Positions 40,054-48,844 of a stretch of 64,000 nucleotides of DNA are shown here, in pieces (position 1 is the first letter of the stretch; every line of letters starts with the position of its first letter). The position numbers were made by a program, and so were the translations under genes. The stretch covers positions 186,001 to 250,000 of the forward strand of contig NZ_CP081848.1 in the NCBI RefSeq assembly GCF_018982885.2. Direction: 5' to 3'. This stretch comes from Polymorphobacter megasporae (GTDB lineage: Bacteria > Pseudomonadota > Alphaproteobacteria > Sphingomonadales > Sphingomonadaceae). The notes below the pieces were generated by a model. It saw nothing but the letters and a program-made list of their open reading frames with translations, searched no databases and was not told the origin of the DNA.

Positions 40054-41388
40054 ATGAGCTTCCCCTGGGCCAAGCATTACGAGCCGCAAGGCGCGTTCAT
40101 GAAGTACGTCGACAGCCGGCTGCCGATCCCGCGGCTGGTCTACGACAGTCTCGGCGCCGGCTATCCGGTCCCGAAGAACCTCAACTATTTCTATAACTTC
40201 GGCGTCCTCGCTGGGGTCGCTCTGGTTATCCAGATCCTGACCGGGGTCATCCTCGGCATGCATTATGCCGCGAACACGACGATCGCCTTCGACTCGGTCG
40301 AACACATCATGCGCGACGTCAATGGCGGCTGGATGCTCCGCTACATGCACGCGACCGGCGCATCGTTCTTCTTCGTCGTCGTCTACGTCCACATCGGCCG
40401 CGGGCTGTACTACGGGTCGTACAAGCCGCCGCGCGAAGTGCTGTGGTTGCTCGGCCTGGTCATCTTCCTGCTGATGATGGCGACCGCATTCATGGGCTAT
40501 GTCCTCGTCTGGGGGCAGATGAGCTTCTGGGGCGCGACGGTCATCACCAACCTATTTTCGGCGATACCGCTCGTCGGCGAGACGATCCACACGTGGCTGC
40601 TCGGCGGCTTCGCCCCCGACAATGCGACGCTCAACCGCTTCTTCTCGTTGCACTATCTCCTGCCGTTCATCATCCTCGGCGTCGTCATCCTCCACGTCTG
40701 GGCGCTCCACATCCCGGGGTCGAACAACCCGACCGGGATCGACGTCAAGTCGGAGGCCGACACCGTTCCCTTCCATCCGTATTACACGGCGAAGGACTTC
40801 TTCGGCCTCGGCGTCTACCTGACGCTGTTCTGCGTCGTCGTTTTCTTCCTGCCGAACATGCTCGGCGAGCCCGACAACTACATTCCGGCGAACCCGCTCT
40901 CGACGCCGGCGCACATCGTTCCCGAATGGTATTTCTGGCCGTTCTACGCGATCCTTCGCGCCTTCACGCAGGACTTCCTGTTCATTCCGGCCAAGCTCTG
41001 GGGCGTGCTCGGCATGTTCTCGGCGATCCTGATGTTCTTCTTCCTGCCGTGGCTCGATACCTCGCCGGTGCGGTCGAACAATTATCGCCCGCTGATGAAG
41101 CAGCTATTCTGGATCTTCGTCGTCGATATACTGGTTCTCGGCGTCTGCGGCGGCAAGCCGGCGGGTGAGCCGTGGCTGCGGATCAGTCAGATCGCCAGCG
41201 CCTATTACTTCATCCATTGGTTGATCCTCGTGCCGATCGTCAGCCGCATCGAGAAGCCGCTGCCGCTGCCGAATTCGATCAGCGAAGCGGTGCTCAAGAA
41301 GCAGACGAACACCGGCGCGCCGATCGCGCTCCAACCCAAGGGTGCAGGGATTGCAGAACTCCCCGCGTCCGGCCAGCCGGCGGAATAA
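40054..41388 (+). CDS. petB: Cytochrome b of the bc1 complex
   Basis: A 444-residue, eight-TM dihaem cytochrome b that oxidises ubiquinol at the Qo site and reduces it at Qi. It has the haem-ligand histidines in TM2 and TM4 ([20 protein letters not shown] and [20 protein letters not shown]), and the PEW motif ([17 protein letters not shown]) of the Qo site. The ATG has GAGGG upstream. The polypeptide is full length, with a short polar C-terminal extension. It is the middle gene of petABC. Confidence 0.97.
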   Translation: MSFPWAKHYEPQGAFMKYVDSRLPIPRLVYDSLGAGYPVPKNLNYFYNFGVLAGVALVIQILTGVILGMHYAANTTIAFDSVEHIMRDVNGGWMLRYMHATGASFFFVVVYVHIGRGLYYGSYKPPREVLWLLGLVIFLLMMATAFMGYVLVWGQMSFWGATVITNLFSAIPLVGETIHTWLLGGFAPDNATLNRFFSLHYLLPFIILGVVILHVWALHIPGSNNPTGIDVKSEADTVPFHPYYTAKDFFGLGVYLTLFCVVVFFLPNMLGEPDNYIPANPLSTPAHIVPEWYFWPFYAILRAFTQDFLFIPAKLWGVLGMFSAILMFFFLPWLDTSPVRSNNYRPLMKQLFWIFVVDILVLGVCGGKPAGEPWLRISQIASAYYFIHWLILVPIVSRIEKPLPLPNSISEAVLKKQTNTGAPIALQPKGAGIAELPASGQPAE

Positions 41389-41393
41389 CTGAC

Positions 41394-42221
41394 ATGGTCA
41401 AGCTGATCGCCTTTCTCGTCGGTGCGGTGTTTTGCGTCGCGCTCCTGTGGGGCGCGGTCGTACCGCGCGACGCCACGCCGGCCGATCCGGTGGCGAAATA
41501 CCATCTCGCGCCGAAGGAAATCACTTGGCAGAACGATGGGATCTTCGGGACCTTCGACCGCGCGCAGCTCCAGCGCGGCTACCAGGTCTACAAGGAGATC
41601 TGCTCGGGTTGCCACTCGATCAACCGCGTCGCCTTCCGCAACCTGACCGAGATCGGGTTCACCCCGGCGCAGGTGAAGGCGCTGGCGAAACAGTCCGACG
41701 TCGCGACGATCGACGACAAGTCGGGCGACCCGACGACGCGCAAGGGCATCCCCGCCGACAAGATCCCCGGGCCGTACGCCAACGACACCGCCGCGCGCGC
41801 CGCGAACAACAACGCGCTGCCGCCCAACCTCGCGCTGATCACCAAGGCGCGCGAGGAAGGTCCGCGCTACGTCTATTCGCTGCTGACCGGCTACCGCGAC
41901 GCGCCGAAGGATTGGACCGTTCCCGACGGGCTGTATTACAACCCGTACTTCCGGTCCTTGAACGTCGCGATGCCGCCGCCGCTGTCGTCCGACGGGCAGA
42001 TCACCTACACCGACGGCACCAAGTCGACGGTCGACCAGAATGCCAAGGACGTCGCCGCTTTCCTGACGTGGACTGCGGAGCCGAGCCTCGAGGCGCGCAA
42101 GCGTACCGGCGTTGGCGTGGTGATCTTCCTGATCATCCTGAGCGCGCTCGGCTACCTCAGCTACCAGCGCGTCTGGGCCGACCTCAAGCGCAAGCGACCG
42201 GGGATCGTCCCAGCCGAATAG
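41394..42221 (+). CDS. petC: Cytochrome c1
   Basis: A 275-residue membrane-anchored c-type cytochrome that passes electrons from the Rieske protein to soluble cytochrome c. An N-terminal hydrophobic signal (AFLVGAVFCVALLWG) precedes the haem-attachment motif CSGCH at residues 70-74. PPPLSSDGQITYTDGT and a C-terminal TM anchor (GVVIFLIILSALGYLSYQRVW) are typical. Its covalent haem requires the ccm system at 57-61 kb. A long hairpin follows the stop at once. Confidence 0.97.
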   Translation: MVKLIAFLVGAVFCVALLWGAVVPRDATPADPVAKYHLAPKEITWQNDGIFGTFDRAQLQRGYQVYKEICSGCHSINRVAFRNLTEIGFTPAQVKALAKQSDVATIDDKSGDPTTRKGIPADKIPGPYANDTAARAANNNALPPNLALITKAREEGPRYVYSLLTGYRDAPKDWTVPDGLYYNPYFRSLNVAMPPPLSSDGQITYTDGTKSTVDQNAKDVAAFLTWTAEPSLEARKRTGVGVVIFLIILSALGYLSYQRVWADLKRKRPGIVPAE

Positions 42222-42240
42222 GCCTGACCTTACCGTCATC

Positions 42241-42311
42241 ATCCCCGCGAAGGCGGGGACCGATCTCCACCAGCCGGAGACAGGTCCCCACTTTCGCGGG
42301 GATATTTTTTT
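42241..42311 (+). terminator. Long hairpin with T-tract after petC (repeat-family element)
   Basis: Two 21-nt arms (ATCCCCGCGAAGGCGGGGACC and its imperfect complement at 42283-42303) pair with two mismatches around a 21-nt loop, followed by a run of seven Ts. It ends the petABC message and also carries the small CCCCGCGAAxGCGGGG palindrome seen again at 56752-56777. Confidence 0.8.
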
Positions 42312-42321
42312 GGAGACCAGC

Positions 42322-43161
42322 ATGCCCCTCGGCATCATCGGCGGCAGCGGCCTCTATGACCTGCCGCTCGATGCAGCCGAGTGGCGCGCCGTCGACACGC
42401 CATGGGGCCCGCCCTCCGACGAGCTCCTCCACGGCCGCCTCGGGGATACCCACCTCGTCTTCCTCCCCCGCCACGGCCGCGGCCACACGATCGCACCGTC
42501 GGACCTCAACGCTCGCGCCAATATCGCCGCGCTCAAGGCGGCAGGGTGCACCGCGATTCTGTCACTGTCGGCATGCGGTTCGTTCCGCGAGGATCTCCCG
42601 CCGGGCAGCTTCGTCGTCATCGACCAGCTCGTCGACCGGACACGCGGGCGCGCCAACAGCTTCTTCGGCGACGGTATCGTCGCGCACGTCAGCCTCGCCG
42701 ACCCGTTCTGCGCTAGCCTTGGCGACGCGATCGCCGCCGCCGCGCCCGATTGCATTCGTGGCGGCACCTATCTCGCGATGGAAGGGCCGCAATTCTCGAC
42801 CCGCGCCGAAAGCCGCCTGTACCGCGCCGCCGGTCTCGACGTCATCGGCATGACCGCCGCCCCCGAGGCCGCCTTGGCGCGCGAGGCCGAACTTTGCTAC
42901 GCCACCGTCGCAATGGTCACCGACTACGATAGCTGGCGCGAGGGGGAGGCAGTCGACGTCGCCGCGATCGTCACCGTCCTCACCGCCAACGCTACGCGCG
43001 CGGCGGCGCTCGTCGCCGGTGTCGCCGCCGGGTGGAGCGGTTTCGCGTGCGGCCACGGCTGCGGCCATGCGCTCGACCACGCGATCATCACCGACCGCGC
43101 AAAATGGCCGCCCGCTACAGCCAAGCGGTTGAGCTGCATCGCCGGACGGGTGCTCGCATGA
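42322..43161 (+). CDS. mtnP: S-methyl-5'-thioadenosine phosphorylase
   Basis: A 279-residue purine nucleoside phosphorylase fold enzyme that converts methylthioadenosine to adenine and methylthioribose-1-phosphate. It has GIIGGSGLYDLP, LPRHGRGHTIAPSDLNARAN, ATVAMVTDYDSWRE and YLAMEGPQFSTRAESRLYR, the MtnP pattern. The ATG at 42322 has GGAGA upstream; the TTG at 42310 is only inside the SD region. Its stop overlaps the apt start, so adenine made here passes directly to salvage by Apt. Confidence 0.93.
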   Translation: MPLGIIGGSGLYDLPLDAAEWRAVDTPWGPPSDELLHGRLGDTHLVFLPRHGRGHTIAPSDLNARANIAALKAAGCTAILSLSACGSFREDLPPGSFVVIDQLVDRTRGRANSFFGDGIVAHVSLADPFCASLGDAIAAAAPDCIRGGTYLAMEGPQFSTRAESRLYRAAGLDVIGMTAAPEAALAREAELCYATVAMVTDYDSWREGEAVDVAAIVTVLTANATRAAALVAGVAAGWSGFACGHGCGHALDHAIITDRAKWPPATAKRLSCIAGRVLA

Positions 43162-43688
43162 ACGACGACCTTCGCGCCCTCGTCCGCACCATCCCAGACT
43201 TTCCCCACCCTGGGATCATGTTCCGTGACATCACCACGCTGCTCCTCGACGGTCCGGGCTTCGCGCGGTCGGTCGAGCTGATGGCGGAGCAGGTCGGGAC
43301 CGGGTTCGACCTCATCGCTGGGATCGAGGCGCGCGGCTTCGTTTTCGGCGCGGCGCTCGCCAACCGTCTGGCCAAGGGCATGGTGCTGATCCGCAAGAAG
43401 AACAAGCTGCCGGGCGCGGTGATCGGGGTGAACTACGCGCTCGAGTACGGCGAGGACCGCGTCGAGATCCACGCCGACGCGGTGACGCCCGGCGCGCGCG
43501 TCCTGATCGTCGACGACCTGATCGCGACCGGCGGCACCGCGCTCGCAGCGGCTCAGCTCCTGCGCGCCGCAGGAGCAATCGTCACGCATGCGATCTTCGT
43601 CATCGACCTGCCCGCGCTCGGTGGCGCCGAACGGCTGCGCGCTGCTGGCGTCGAGGTCGACGCGCTCCTCGCCTTCGACGGCGAGTAA
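43158..43688 (+). CDS. apt: Adenine phosphoribosyltransferase
   Basis: A 176-residue enzyme that makes AMP from adenine and PRPP. The PRPP-binding loop VLIVDDLIATGGTALAA, the N-terminal IPDFPHPGIMFRDITTLL and GIEARGFVFGAALA are complete. It overlaps mtnP by 4 nt (ATGA), consistent with a coupled methylthioadenosine-to-AMP salvage pair. Confidence 0.96.
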   Translation: MNDDLRALVRTIPDFPHPGIMFRDITTLLLDGPGFARSVELMAEQVGTGFDLIAGIEARGFVFGAALANRLAKGMVLIRKKNKLPGAVIGVNYALEYGEDRVEIHADAVTPGARVLIVDDLIATGGTALAAAQLLRAAGAIVTHAIFVIDLPALGGAERLRAAGVEVDALLAFDGE

Positions 43689-43691
43689 AGC

Positions 43692-44288
43692 CTACCCCTT
43701 GGCGGGGACGGGTGCGGTGTCGATCTTGACCGCGACGCCGGTGCATTGCGCGTTGGCGGCGCGCGCGCCGGCGATCCAGCTGATCGTGCCAAACTGGAAA
43801 TTGCTCCGGCGGCCGCCCTGGACGCCGAATTCGTCGGTCGTCGGATAGCCGCAGGTGCCGCCCTCGCGACCGGTCGCGATCCACTTCGCACGGATCAGCC
43901 CGATGACGGCGTGGGTACCGGCCTTTTGCAGGAAGGCGATCGTCGCGTTGTTCGAAAAGTCGTTGTAGCGCCCGCCGCTTGCACCAGGCATCTCGTCGGT
44001 GACCGGGAAGCCGAGCCCGAGTTCGCGGCCGAGGCCGTTCCACTTCGCGCCGATCAGCCCCCACGCGGCATGCGCGCCGTACTTCGGGTGCCACGTGACG
44101 AAGCCGTTTTTGAAGCTGTTGATCCGGCCGCCATCGGCCGCCGGTCCCTCATCGCTCGCCGGCACGCCGAGCGGGCCAGACGACGCGCCGAGCGCGCGCC
44201 ATTTGTTGCCGATCTCGCCGTAAACCTGAAACGCCCCTGCCGGCCGCCCCAATGCGAGACTCGCCACAAGCAATAAGATCACTCGCAT
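43692..44288 (-). CDS. Secreted LGFP-repeat protein
   Basis: A 198-residue exported protein. After a signal peptide (MRVILLLVASLALGRPAGA), three or four LGFP-type repeats follow with the pattern GxIxxKWxxLGxxxGxLGxPxtDE: GEIGNKWRALGASSGPLGVP, GLIGAKWNGLGRELGLGFPV and GLIRAKWIATGREGGTCGYP, each with NDF/NSF and GxI elements. LGFP repeats are best known in actinobacterial cell-wall mycolate proteins, where they are thought to bind the wall. Here a Gram-negative protein with the same repeats may bind peptidoglycan or a polysaccharide. It is transcribed towards apt. Confidence 0.82.
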   Translation of the reverse strand: MRVILLLVASLALGRPAGAFQVYGEIGNKWRALGASSGPLGVPASDEGPAADGGRINSFKNGFVTWHPKYGAHAAWGLIGAKWNGLGRELGLGFPVTDEMPGASGGRYNDFSNNATIAFLQKAGTHAVIGLIRAKWIATGREGGTCGYPTTDEFGVQGGRRSNFQFGTISWIAGARAANAQCTGVAVKIDTAPVPAKG

Positions 44289-44331
44289 TGTCCCCGAAGC
44301 CCCCCGGCAGTGTGGGAGGCACAGTAGCGCG

Positions 44332-45432
44332 TTAGACGTTGAACCGGAAATTGAGGATATCGCCGTCGGCGACGACATATTCCTTGCCCTCCGAGCGCAA
44401 TTTTCCGGCATCGCGCGCGCCCGCTTCGCCGCCGAGGCGAACGAAATCGTCATAGGCGATCGTCTCGGCACGGATGAAGCCGCGCTCGAAGTCGCCGTGG
44501 ATGACGCCCGCCGCCTGCGGGGCCTTGGTCCCAGCGGGGATCGTCCACGCGCGCGTCTCCTTCGGTCCGGCGGTGAAATAGGTCAGCAGCGCGAGCAGGT
44601 CGTAGCCGGCGCGGACGACGCGGGCGAGGCCGGTCTCTGTCAGCCCGAGTTCGCTGAGGAAGTCGGGGCGGTCGGCGGGGTCCATCTGCGCGATTTCGGA
44701 CTCGATCGCCGCCGAGATGACGACCGACGCCGCTCCGCTCGCCGCCGCCATCTTGGCGACTGCCGCCGACAGCGCGTTGCCGCCTGCCGCCGACGCTTCC
44801 TCGACGTTGCAGACGTACAGCACCGGCTTCGCAGTCAACAATTGCGCCTGCGCCAGCACGCGCTCCTCCTCCTCGTCTTTCGGCACCGCCAGCCGCGCGG
44901 GCTTGCCTTCACGCAGCAGGTCGAGCGCGACACCGAGGATGCTCGCCGCGATCTTCGCTTCCTTGTCGCCCTGCGTCGCCTTCTTGATGAAAGCGGGAAC
45001 GCGCTTCTCGAGCGATTCGAGGTCGCTGAGCATCAGCTCGGTCTCGACGGTCTCGGCATCGGCGACGGGATCGATCCGGCCTTCGACATGGGTGACGTCG
45101 TCGTCGACAAAGCAGCGCAGGACGTGGACGATCGCGTCGGTCTCGCGAATATTGCCGAGGAACTGGTTGCCGAGGCCTTCGCCCTTCGACGCGCCGCGGA
45201 CGAGCCCGGCGATGTCGGTGAAGCCGAGCTGGGTTTCGATGATCTTGGCGCTGCCGGCGATCTTGGCGATCGCGTCGAGGCGCGGGTCGGGGACGGGGAC
45301 GTTGCCGACGTTCGGCTCGATCGTGCAGAATGGATAATTCGCCGCCGCCGCGCTCGCGGTCTCGGTCAGCGCGTTGAACAGGGTCGACTTGCCGACGTTC
45401 GGCAGCCCGACGATACCGCAGCGGAAACCCAT
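44332..45432 (-). CDS. ychF: Redox-regulated ATPase YchF (Obg family)
   Basis: A 366-residue P-loop protein of the Obg/YchF group that binds ATP in preference to GTP and associates with ribosomes. G1 is GLPNVGKS (residues 9-16), with TDIAGLVRGASKGEGLGNQFL (G3 region), and a C-terminal TGS domain (TYFTAGPKETRAWTIPAGT, ARDAGKLRSEGKEYVVADGD). The ATG at 45432 is the family-standard MGFRCGIVG; the longer frame upstream is an artefact. Confidence 0.96.
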   Translation of the reverse strand: MGFRCGIVGLPNVGKSTLFNALTETASAAAANYPFCTIEPNVGNVPVPDPRLDAIAKIAGSAKIIETQLGFTDIAGLVRGASKGEGLGNQFLGNIRETDAIVHVLRCFVDDDVTHVEGRIDPVADAETVETELMLSDLESLEKRVPAFIKKATQGDKEAKIAASILGVALDLLREGKPARLAVPKDEEEERVLAQAQLLTAKPVLYVCNVEEASAAGGNALSAAVAKMAAASGAASVVISAAIESEIAQMDPADRPDFLSELGLTETGLARVVRAGYDLLALLTYFTAGPKETRAWTIPAGTKAPQAAGVIHGDFERGFIRAETIAYDDFVRLGGEAGARDAGKLRSEGKEYVVADGDILNFRFNV

Positions 45433-45576
45433 AGTCTGTCCTGGTGATAAAGGGGTGGCGGCGGGGCCGCGATGCCGGGATGCGTTACCGCGCTCCCCTC
45501 GCAAACGCCAGCCGTTGCGGCGACCGCGCGCGCATGCGAGTTTCCCCGGCAGGGGTGGCGGGCGTGGGGGACTGGG

Positions 45577-46677
45577 ATGGGCGCAAAGCTGCTGGCGTTG
45601 ATCGATCGACTCCGGAATGCACCGTGGGTAGTCATCGCGCTCTTGCTCGCATCGACGGTCGGCGCGCTCGCGCAGTTTACCGGCGCGACCAAGACCCTCG
45701 TCGCCCTGCTCCATCCGCCGAAGCCTGACCCGCGCGCCGAGCTCGCCAAGCTCAATATTGCCTTCACTCCCGAGGCGATGGCGAAGGCCGCGACCGACGG
45801 CGACGCGCGCGCCGTCGGGCTGCTGCTCGACGCCGGGATGGCCGTCGACGCCGCGCCCGACCCGGCACAACCGCCACTAATGCTTGCGGCGCAGTCGGGG
45901 TCGGTCGCGACGGTGGCGCGGCTGCTGGCGGCCGGCGCCGATCCCGCGCGCAATGGCGCGGCCGGGACCGCGCTCGACTTTGCCGTCCGCTACCAGCACC
46001 CCGAAGTCGTCAAACTGCTGATCGCCAAGCCGCTGCCACCAGCGGTGGTCTTCGAGGCCTTCGTCAACGCGGGCTATTCGGGCGACGTCGCTGCAATCCG
46101 ATTGCTCGCTCCACGCCTTGCCGACAAAAAGGCGGCAGCGACGGCCGCGCTTCAAGCTCTGGTCGTCGACACCCGCGATGGTCCGCGCGCCGCCCCCACG
46201 GTAGCGGCGCTGGCGGCGCTCAAGCCTGACCTGAACGCGATCGATGCCAACGGGCTCTCGCCACTGCACCGCGCGGTCGACGCCGATGCGATCACTGTTC
46301 TGACCGCATTGCTAAAAGCCGGTGCGAACCCGAACGTCCGCGCTTTTTGCCAGTACGAGGCAAATCCGGTGACGGCGACGCCCTTGGGTTGCGCGGCGAC
46401 GCGCGGTTCGTCCGAAGGCCGCGCAAGCGCGTTGGCACTGATCGCGGCGCACGCCGATATCGAGGCGCGCGGTCCGGGGGGCAAGACGCCGCTGATCCTC
46501 GCGGCTGACAACAGCGACGCCGCGATGACTATCGTGTTGCTCGATGCCGGTGCCGATCCGCGCGCGACCGATGACAAGCGCCGGACCGCGCTCGACTATC
46601 TCCGCGCCGACAAATTCCACGACCTTTCCGACGCGATCGGCGCGCTCAACCGAGCCTTAGCGCAACGTCGTTTGTGA
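45577..46677 (+). CDS. Ankyrin-repeat protein with N-terminal membrane anchor
   Basis: A 366-residue protein. A hydrophobic helix near residues 15-32 (APWVVIALLLASTVGALAQF) anchors it, and the rest is an ankyrin array of perhaps six or seven repeats: ATDGDARAVGLLLDAGMAVD, LMLAAQSGSVATVARLLAAG, LSPLHRAVDADAITVLTALL and KTPLILAADNSDAAMTIVLL. Ankyrin domains mediate protein binding. Function not known. The 3' end overlaps the convergent pth gene by 32 nt. Confidence 0.8.
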   Translation: MGAKLLALIDRLRNAPWVVIALLLASTVGALAQFTGATKTLVALLHPPKPDPRAELAKLNIAFTPEAMAKAATDGDARAVGLLLDAGMAVDAAPDPAQPPLMLAAQSGSVATVARLLAAGADPARNGAAGTALDFAVRYQHPEVVKLLIAKPLPPAVVFEAFVNAGYSGDVAAIRLLAPRLADKKAAATAALQALVVDTRDGPRAAPTVAALAALKPDLNAIDANGLSPLHRAVDADAITVLTALLKAGANPNVRAFCQYEANPVTATPLGCAATRGSSEGRASALALIAAHADIEARGPGGKTPLILAADNSDAAMTIVLLDAGADPRATDDKRRTALDYLRADKFHDLSDAIGALNRALAQRRL

Positions 46678-47215
46678 AGCGCACGTCGTCACCGGTGACG
46701 AGCCATTCGGCTTCGGCGGCGACGGCGTCGAGCATCGCCTCGCGGTCCTCGATCTCGGTCTTGGCGAAATTGCCGAGGACGTAGCCCAGCACGCGGTCCT
46801 TGTGCCCGGGGTGGCCGATGCCGAGGCGGACGCGGCGGTATTCGGGGTCGGACAAATGCGAGTCGATCGAGCGGATGCCGTTGTGGCCCGCCGCACCCCC
46901 GCCGCGCTTGACCCGGACCTTGAACGGCACGAGGTCGAGTTCGTCGTACAGCACGGTAAGCGCGTCGGTGCCTAGTTTGTAGAAGCGCAGCGCCTCGGCG
47001 ACCGAGCGGCCGCTATCGTTCATGAACGTCGCGGGCTTGAGCAGCACGACCTTCTCGGTCCCGATCCGCCCGTCGGCAGCGAGGCCCTGAAAGCGGGTCC
47101 TCCACGGGTCGAACCGCCAGCGCGAATGGATCGCGTCGGCGGCCATGAAACCGATATTGTGGCGCTGGCCGGCGTGGACAGCCCCTGGATTGCCGAGGCC
47201 GGCGAAGATTTGCAC
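46646..47215 (-). CDS. pth: Peptidyl-tRNA hydrolase
   Basis: A 189-residue esterase that recycles tRNA from drop-off peptidyl-tRNA. LGNPG (Asn9) and GQRHNIGFM (catalytic His19), KPATFMNDSG, LYDELDLVPFKVRVKRGGG and AGHNGIRSIDSHL give the complete active site. It directly follows rplY, the standard arrangement in proteobacteria; 21 bp separates them. Confidence 0.96.
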   Translation of the reverse strand: MQIFAGLGNPGAVHAGQRHNIGFMAADAIHSRWRFDPWRTRFQGLAADGRIGTEKVVLLKPATFMNDSGRSVAEALRFYKLGTDALTVLYDELDLVPFKVRVKRGGGAAGHNGIRSIDSHLSDPEYRRVRLGIGHPGHKDRVLGYVLGNFAKTEIEDREAMLDAVAAEAEWLVTGDDVRFTNDVALRLG

Positions 47216-47236
47216 TTCGCCGACCCCTGCGAACCG

Positions 47237-47884
47237 TTAGGCGATCTTGGCGGCAGCCGACTCGGCGGCAGCGGCAGCAGCGACGGCTTCGTCGGCGGCA
47301 GCATCGGCCGACTGGAGCGCCGACGGCGCGACCAGCGAGACGATGGTGAAGTCGCGATCGTCGATCACCGGCGTCACGCCATCGGGCAGCTTGACTGCCG
47401 AGATGTGAACCGAGTCGCCGATGTCGAGGCCAGCCAGCGAGATTTCGATCTGGTCGGGGATAGCATCCGACGGGCACGACAGCTCGATTTCGTGACGCAC
47501 GACGTTGAGCGTGCCGCCGCGCTTCATGCCGGGCGACTTGTCCTCGTCGGTGAAGTGGACCGGAACCGCGACATCGATCGTCGCCCCGGCGGCAAGGCGC
47601 AGGAAGTCGATGTGGATCGGACGGTCGCTGACCGGGTGGAACTGGACGTCGCGCGGCAGGGTCCGCTCGACGACGCCGTCGATTTCGACCTCGACAACCG
47701 AATTCATGAAGTGCCCGGTCGACAGGAGCTTGGTCAGCTCCTTCAACGGCACGTGGATCGTGGTGGGGGCGGTCTTGTTGCCGTAGATAACGGCAGGTAC
47801 GCGACCAGTCAGACGCACGGCACGGGAGGCTCCCTTGCCAGCCCGCTCGCGCACCGACGCCGCGAGTTTCATCGCTTCGCTCAT
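47237..47884 (-). CDS. rplY: 50S ribosomal protein L25 / Ctc
   Basis: A 215-residue 5S-rRNA-binding protein of the long Ctc type: N-terminal L25 domain ([28 protein letters not shown]) followed by the TL5/CTC C-terminal beta domain ([39 protein letters not shown]). A C-terminal Ala-rich tail follows. The ATG at 47884 has GGAGAAAG 4-5 nt upstream; the frame upstream is unrelated. It heads a rplY-pth unit. Confidence 0.95.
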   Translation of the reverse strand: MSEAMKLAASVRERAGKGASRAVRLTGRVPAVIYGNKTAPTTIHVPLKELTKLLSTGHFMNSVVEVEIDGVVERTLPRDVQFHPVSDRPIHIDFLRLAAGATIDVAVPVHFTDEDKSPGMKRGGTLNVVRHEIELSCPSDAIPDQIEISLAGLDIGDSVHISAVKLPDGVTPVIDDRDFTIVSLVAPSALQSADAAADEAVAAAAAAESAAAKIA

Positions 47885-48217
47885 GTGCTTTCTCCATAAC
47901 CCCGCGCGCCTCCAGGGATGCGGGCGCGGGATTGGGGGCCATAGGGGAGAAAGGCGGTGAAGGCAATGCGAGTCGTACGAGGCCGCTGCCTTCTTCCAAG
48001 GCGACGGTGATTGGTGGATCACAACCGAGCCTCGCCGTCCCGCAACTTCGCATCGCCCCCTGCCAACAAATTCTATCCAATTCCTACCGTACTACTAGGA
48101 TATGACTAGAATGTCAGGCGATCACCCACGGGTCTCCGCCCACTATGCCTGACCAACTGGGCGAGGGTGTCGGCCCTGGCACCCTCGCCCATCTTTGCAA
48201 CCGGGAAGGACGCAGTG
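47885..48217. other. Divergent promoter region with an 11-bp hairpin
   Basis: The 333 bp between rplY (leftward) and the hydrolase (rightward) should hold both promoters. Its only clear structure is an inverted repeat GGGCGAGGGTG (48159-48169), 10-nt loop, CACCCTCGCCC (48180-48190), 27 bp before the hydrolase start. No T-run follows, so it may act in the 5' leader. I see no gene here. Confidence 0.5.
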
Positions 48218-48844
48218 ATGCGCGACGAGCGGCAGACACGGATCTTGCTCGTCCCCGGGCTTGGCGGCTCGGGAGCCGGGCACTGGCAGATGATCTGGGC
48301 CGGCGCGCGATCGCGGGCGCGGATAGTTCAGCAGACGTCGTGGGATGAGCCGACCGTCGTCGGCTGGGTCGACGGCATCGATGCCGCGATCGACGCTGCC
48401 GATACTCCCGTCGTCCTCGTCGCACACAGCCTTGGCTGCGTCGCGGTCGCGCATTGGGCCGAGCGCGTGCCCGATTCGCGGCGGGTCGTCGGCGCACTGC
48501 TCGTTGCGCCCTGCGATGTCGAACGCGGCGATGCGTGCGCCGCAATCACGCGCTTCGCCCCCGCTCCAGCCGCTGCGCTGCCGTTCCGCTCGACCGTCGT
48601 CGCCAGCCGCGACGACCCGTATGTCGAGTTTGGACGCGCGCAGTGCTTCGCGACGCGCTGGGGGAGCGCCTTCGTCGACGCCGGGGCGATCGGTCATATC
48701 AACGCGGCGAGCCGCCTCGGCGACTGGAGCTTCGGACAGGTTTTGCTCGACGATGTTCTCGCGGCGGCGCGCGATCACCGCCATGTCCGCGTCGCGACGC
48801 TGCGCAGCGACCTGTCGCCCGCGCCGCCGTGCTTCGGACCCTAG
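48218..48844 (+). CDS. RBBP9/YdeN-family serine hydrolase
   Basis: A 208-residue alpha/beta hydrolase. The nucleophile elbow is VAHSLGC, the oxyanion strand is RILLVPGLGGSGAGHWQ, the catalytic Asp is in VVASRDDPYVEF and the His in GAIGHINAASRLGDW. These match the RBBP9 family of small hydrolases. GGAAGG lies 8-9 nt before the ATG. The 3' end overlaps the stop of the TraB/GumN gene by 4 nt. Substrate unknown. Confidence 0.88.
   Translation: MRDERQTRILLVPGLGGSGAGHWQMIWAGARSRARIVQQTSWDEPTVVGWVDGIDAAIDAADTPVVLVAHSLGCVAVAHWAERVPDSRRVVGALLVAPCDVERGDACAAITRFAPAPAAALPFRSTVVASRDDPYVEFGRAQCFATRWGSAFVDAGAIGHINAASRLGDWSFGQVLLDDVLAAARDHRHVRVATLRSDLSPAPPCFGP

Noticed and set aside
48121-48230. Possible small SRP RNA (4.5S) because of CCGGGAAGGACGCAG after a hairpin
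   Set aside because: The flanks do not pair to form the SRP helix 8 arm; the GGAAGG is better explained as the ribosome-binding site of the gene at 48218.
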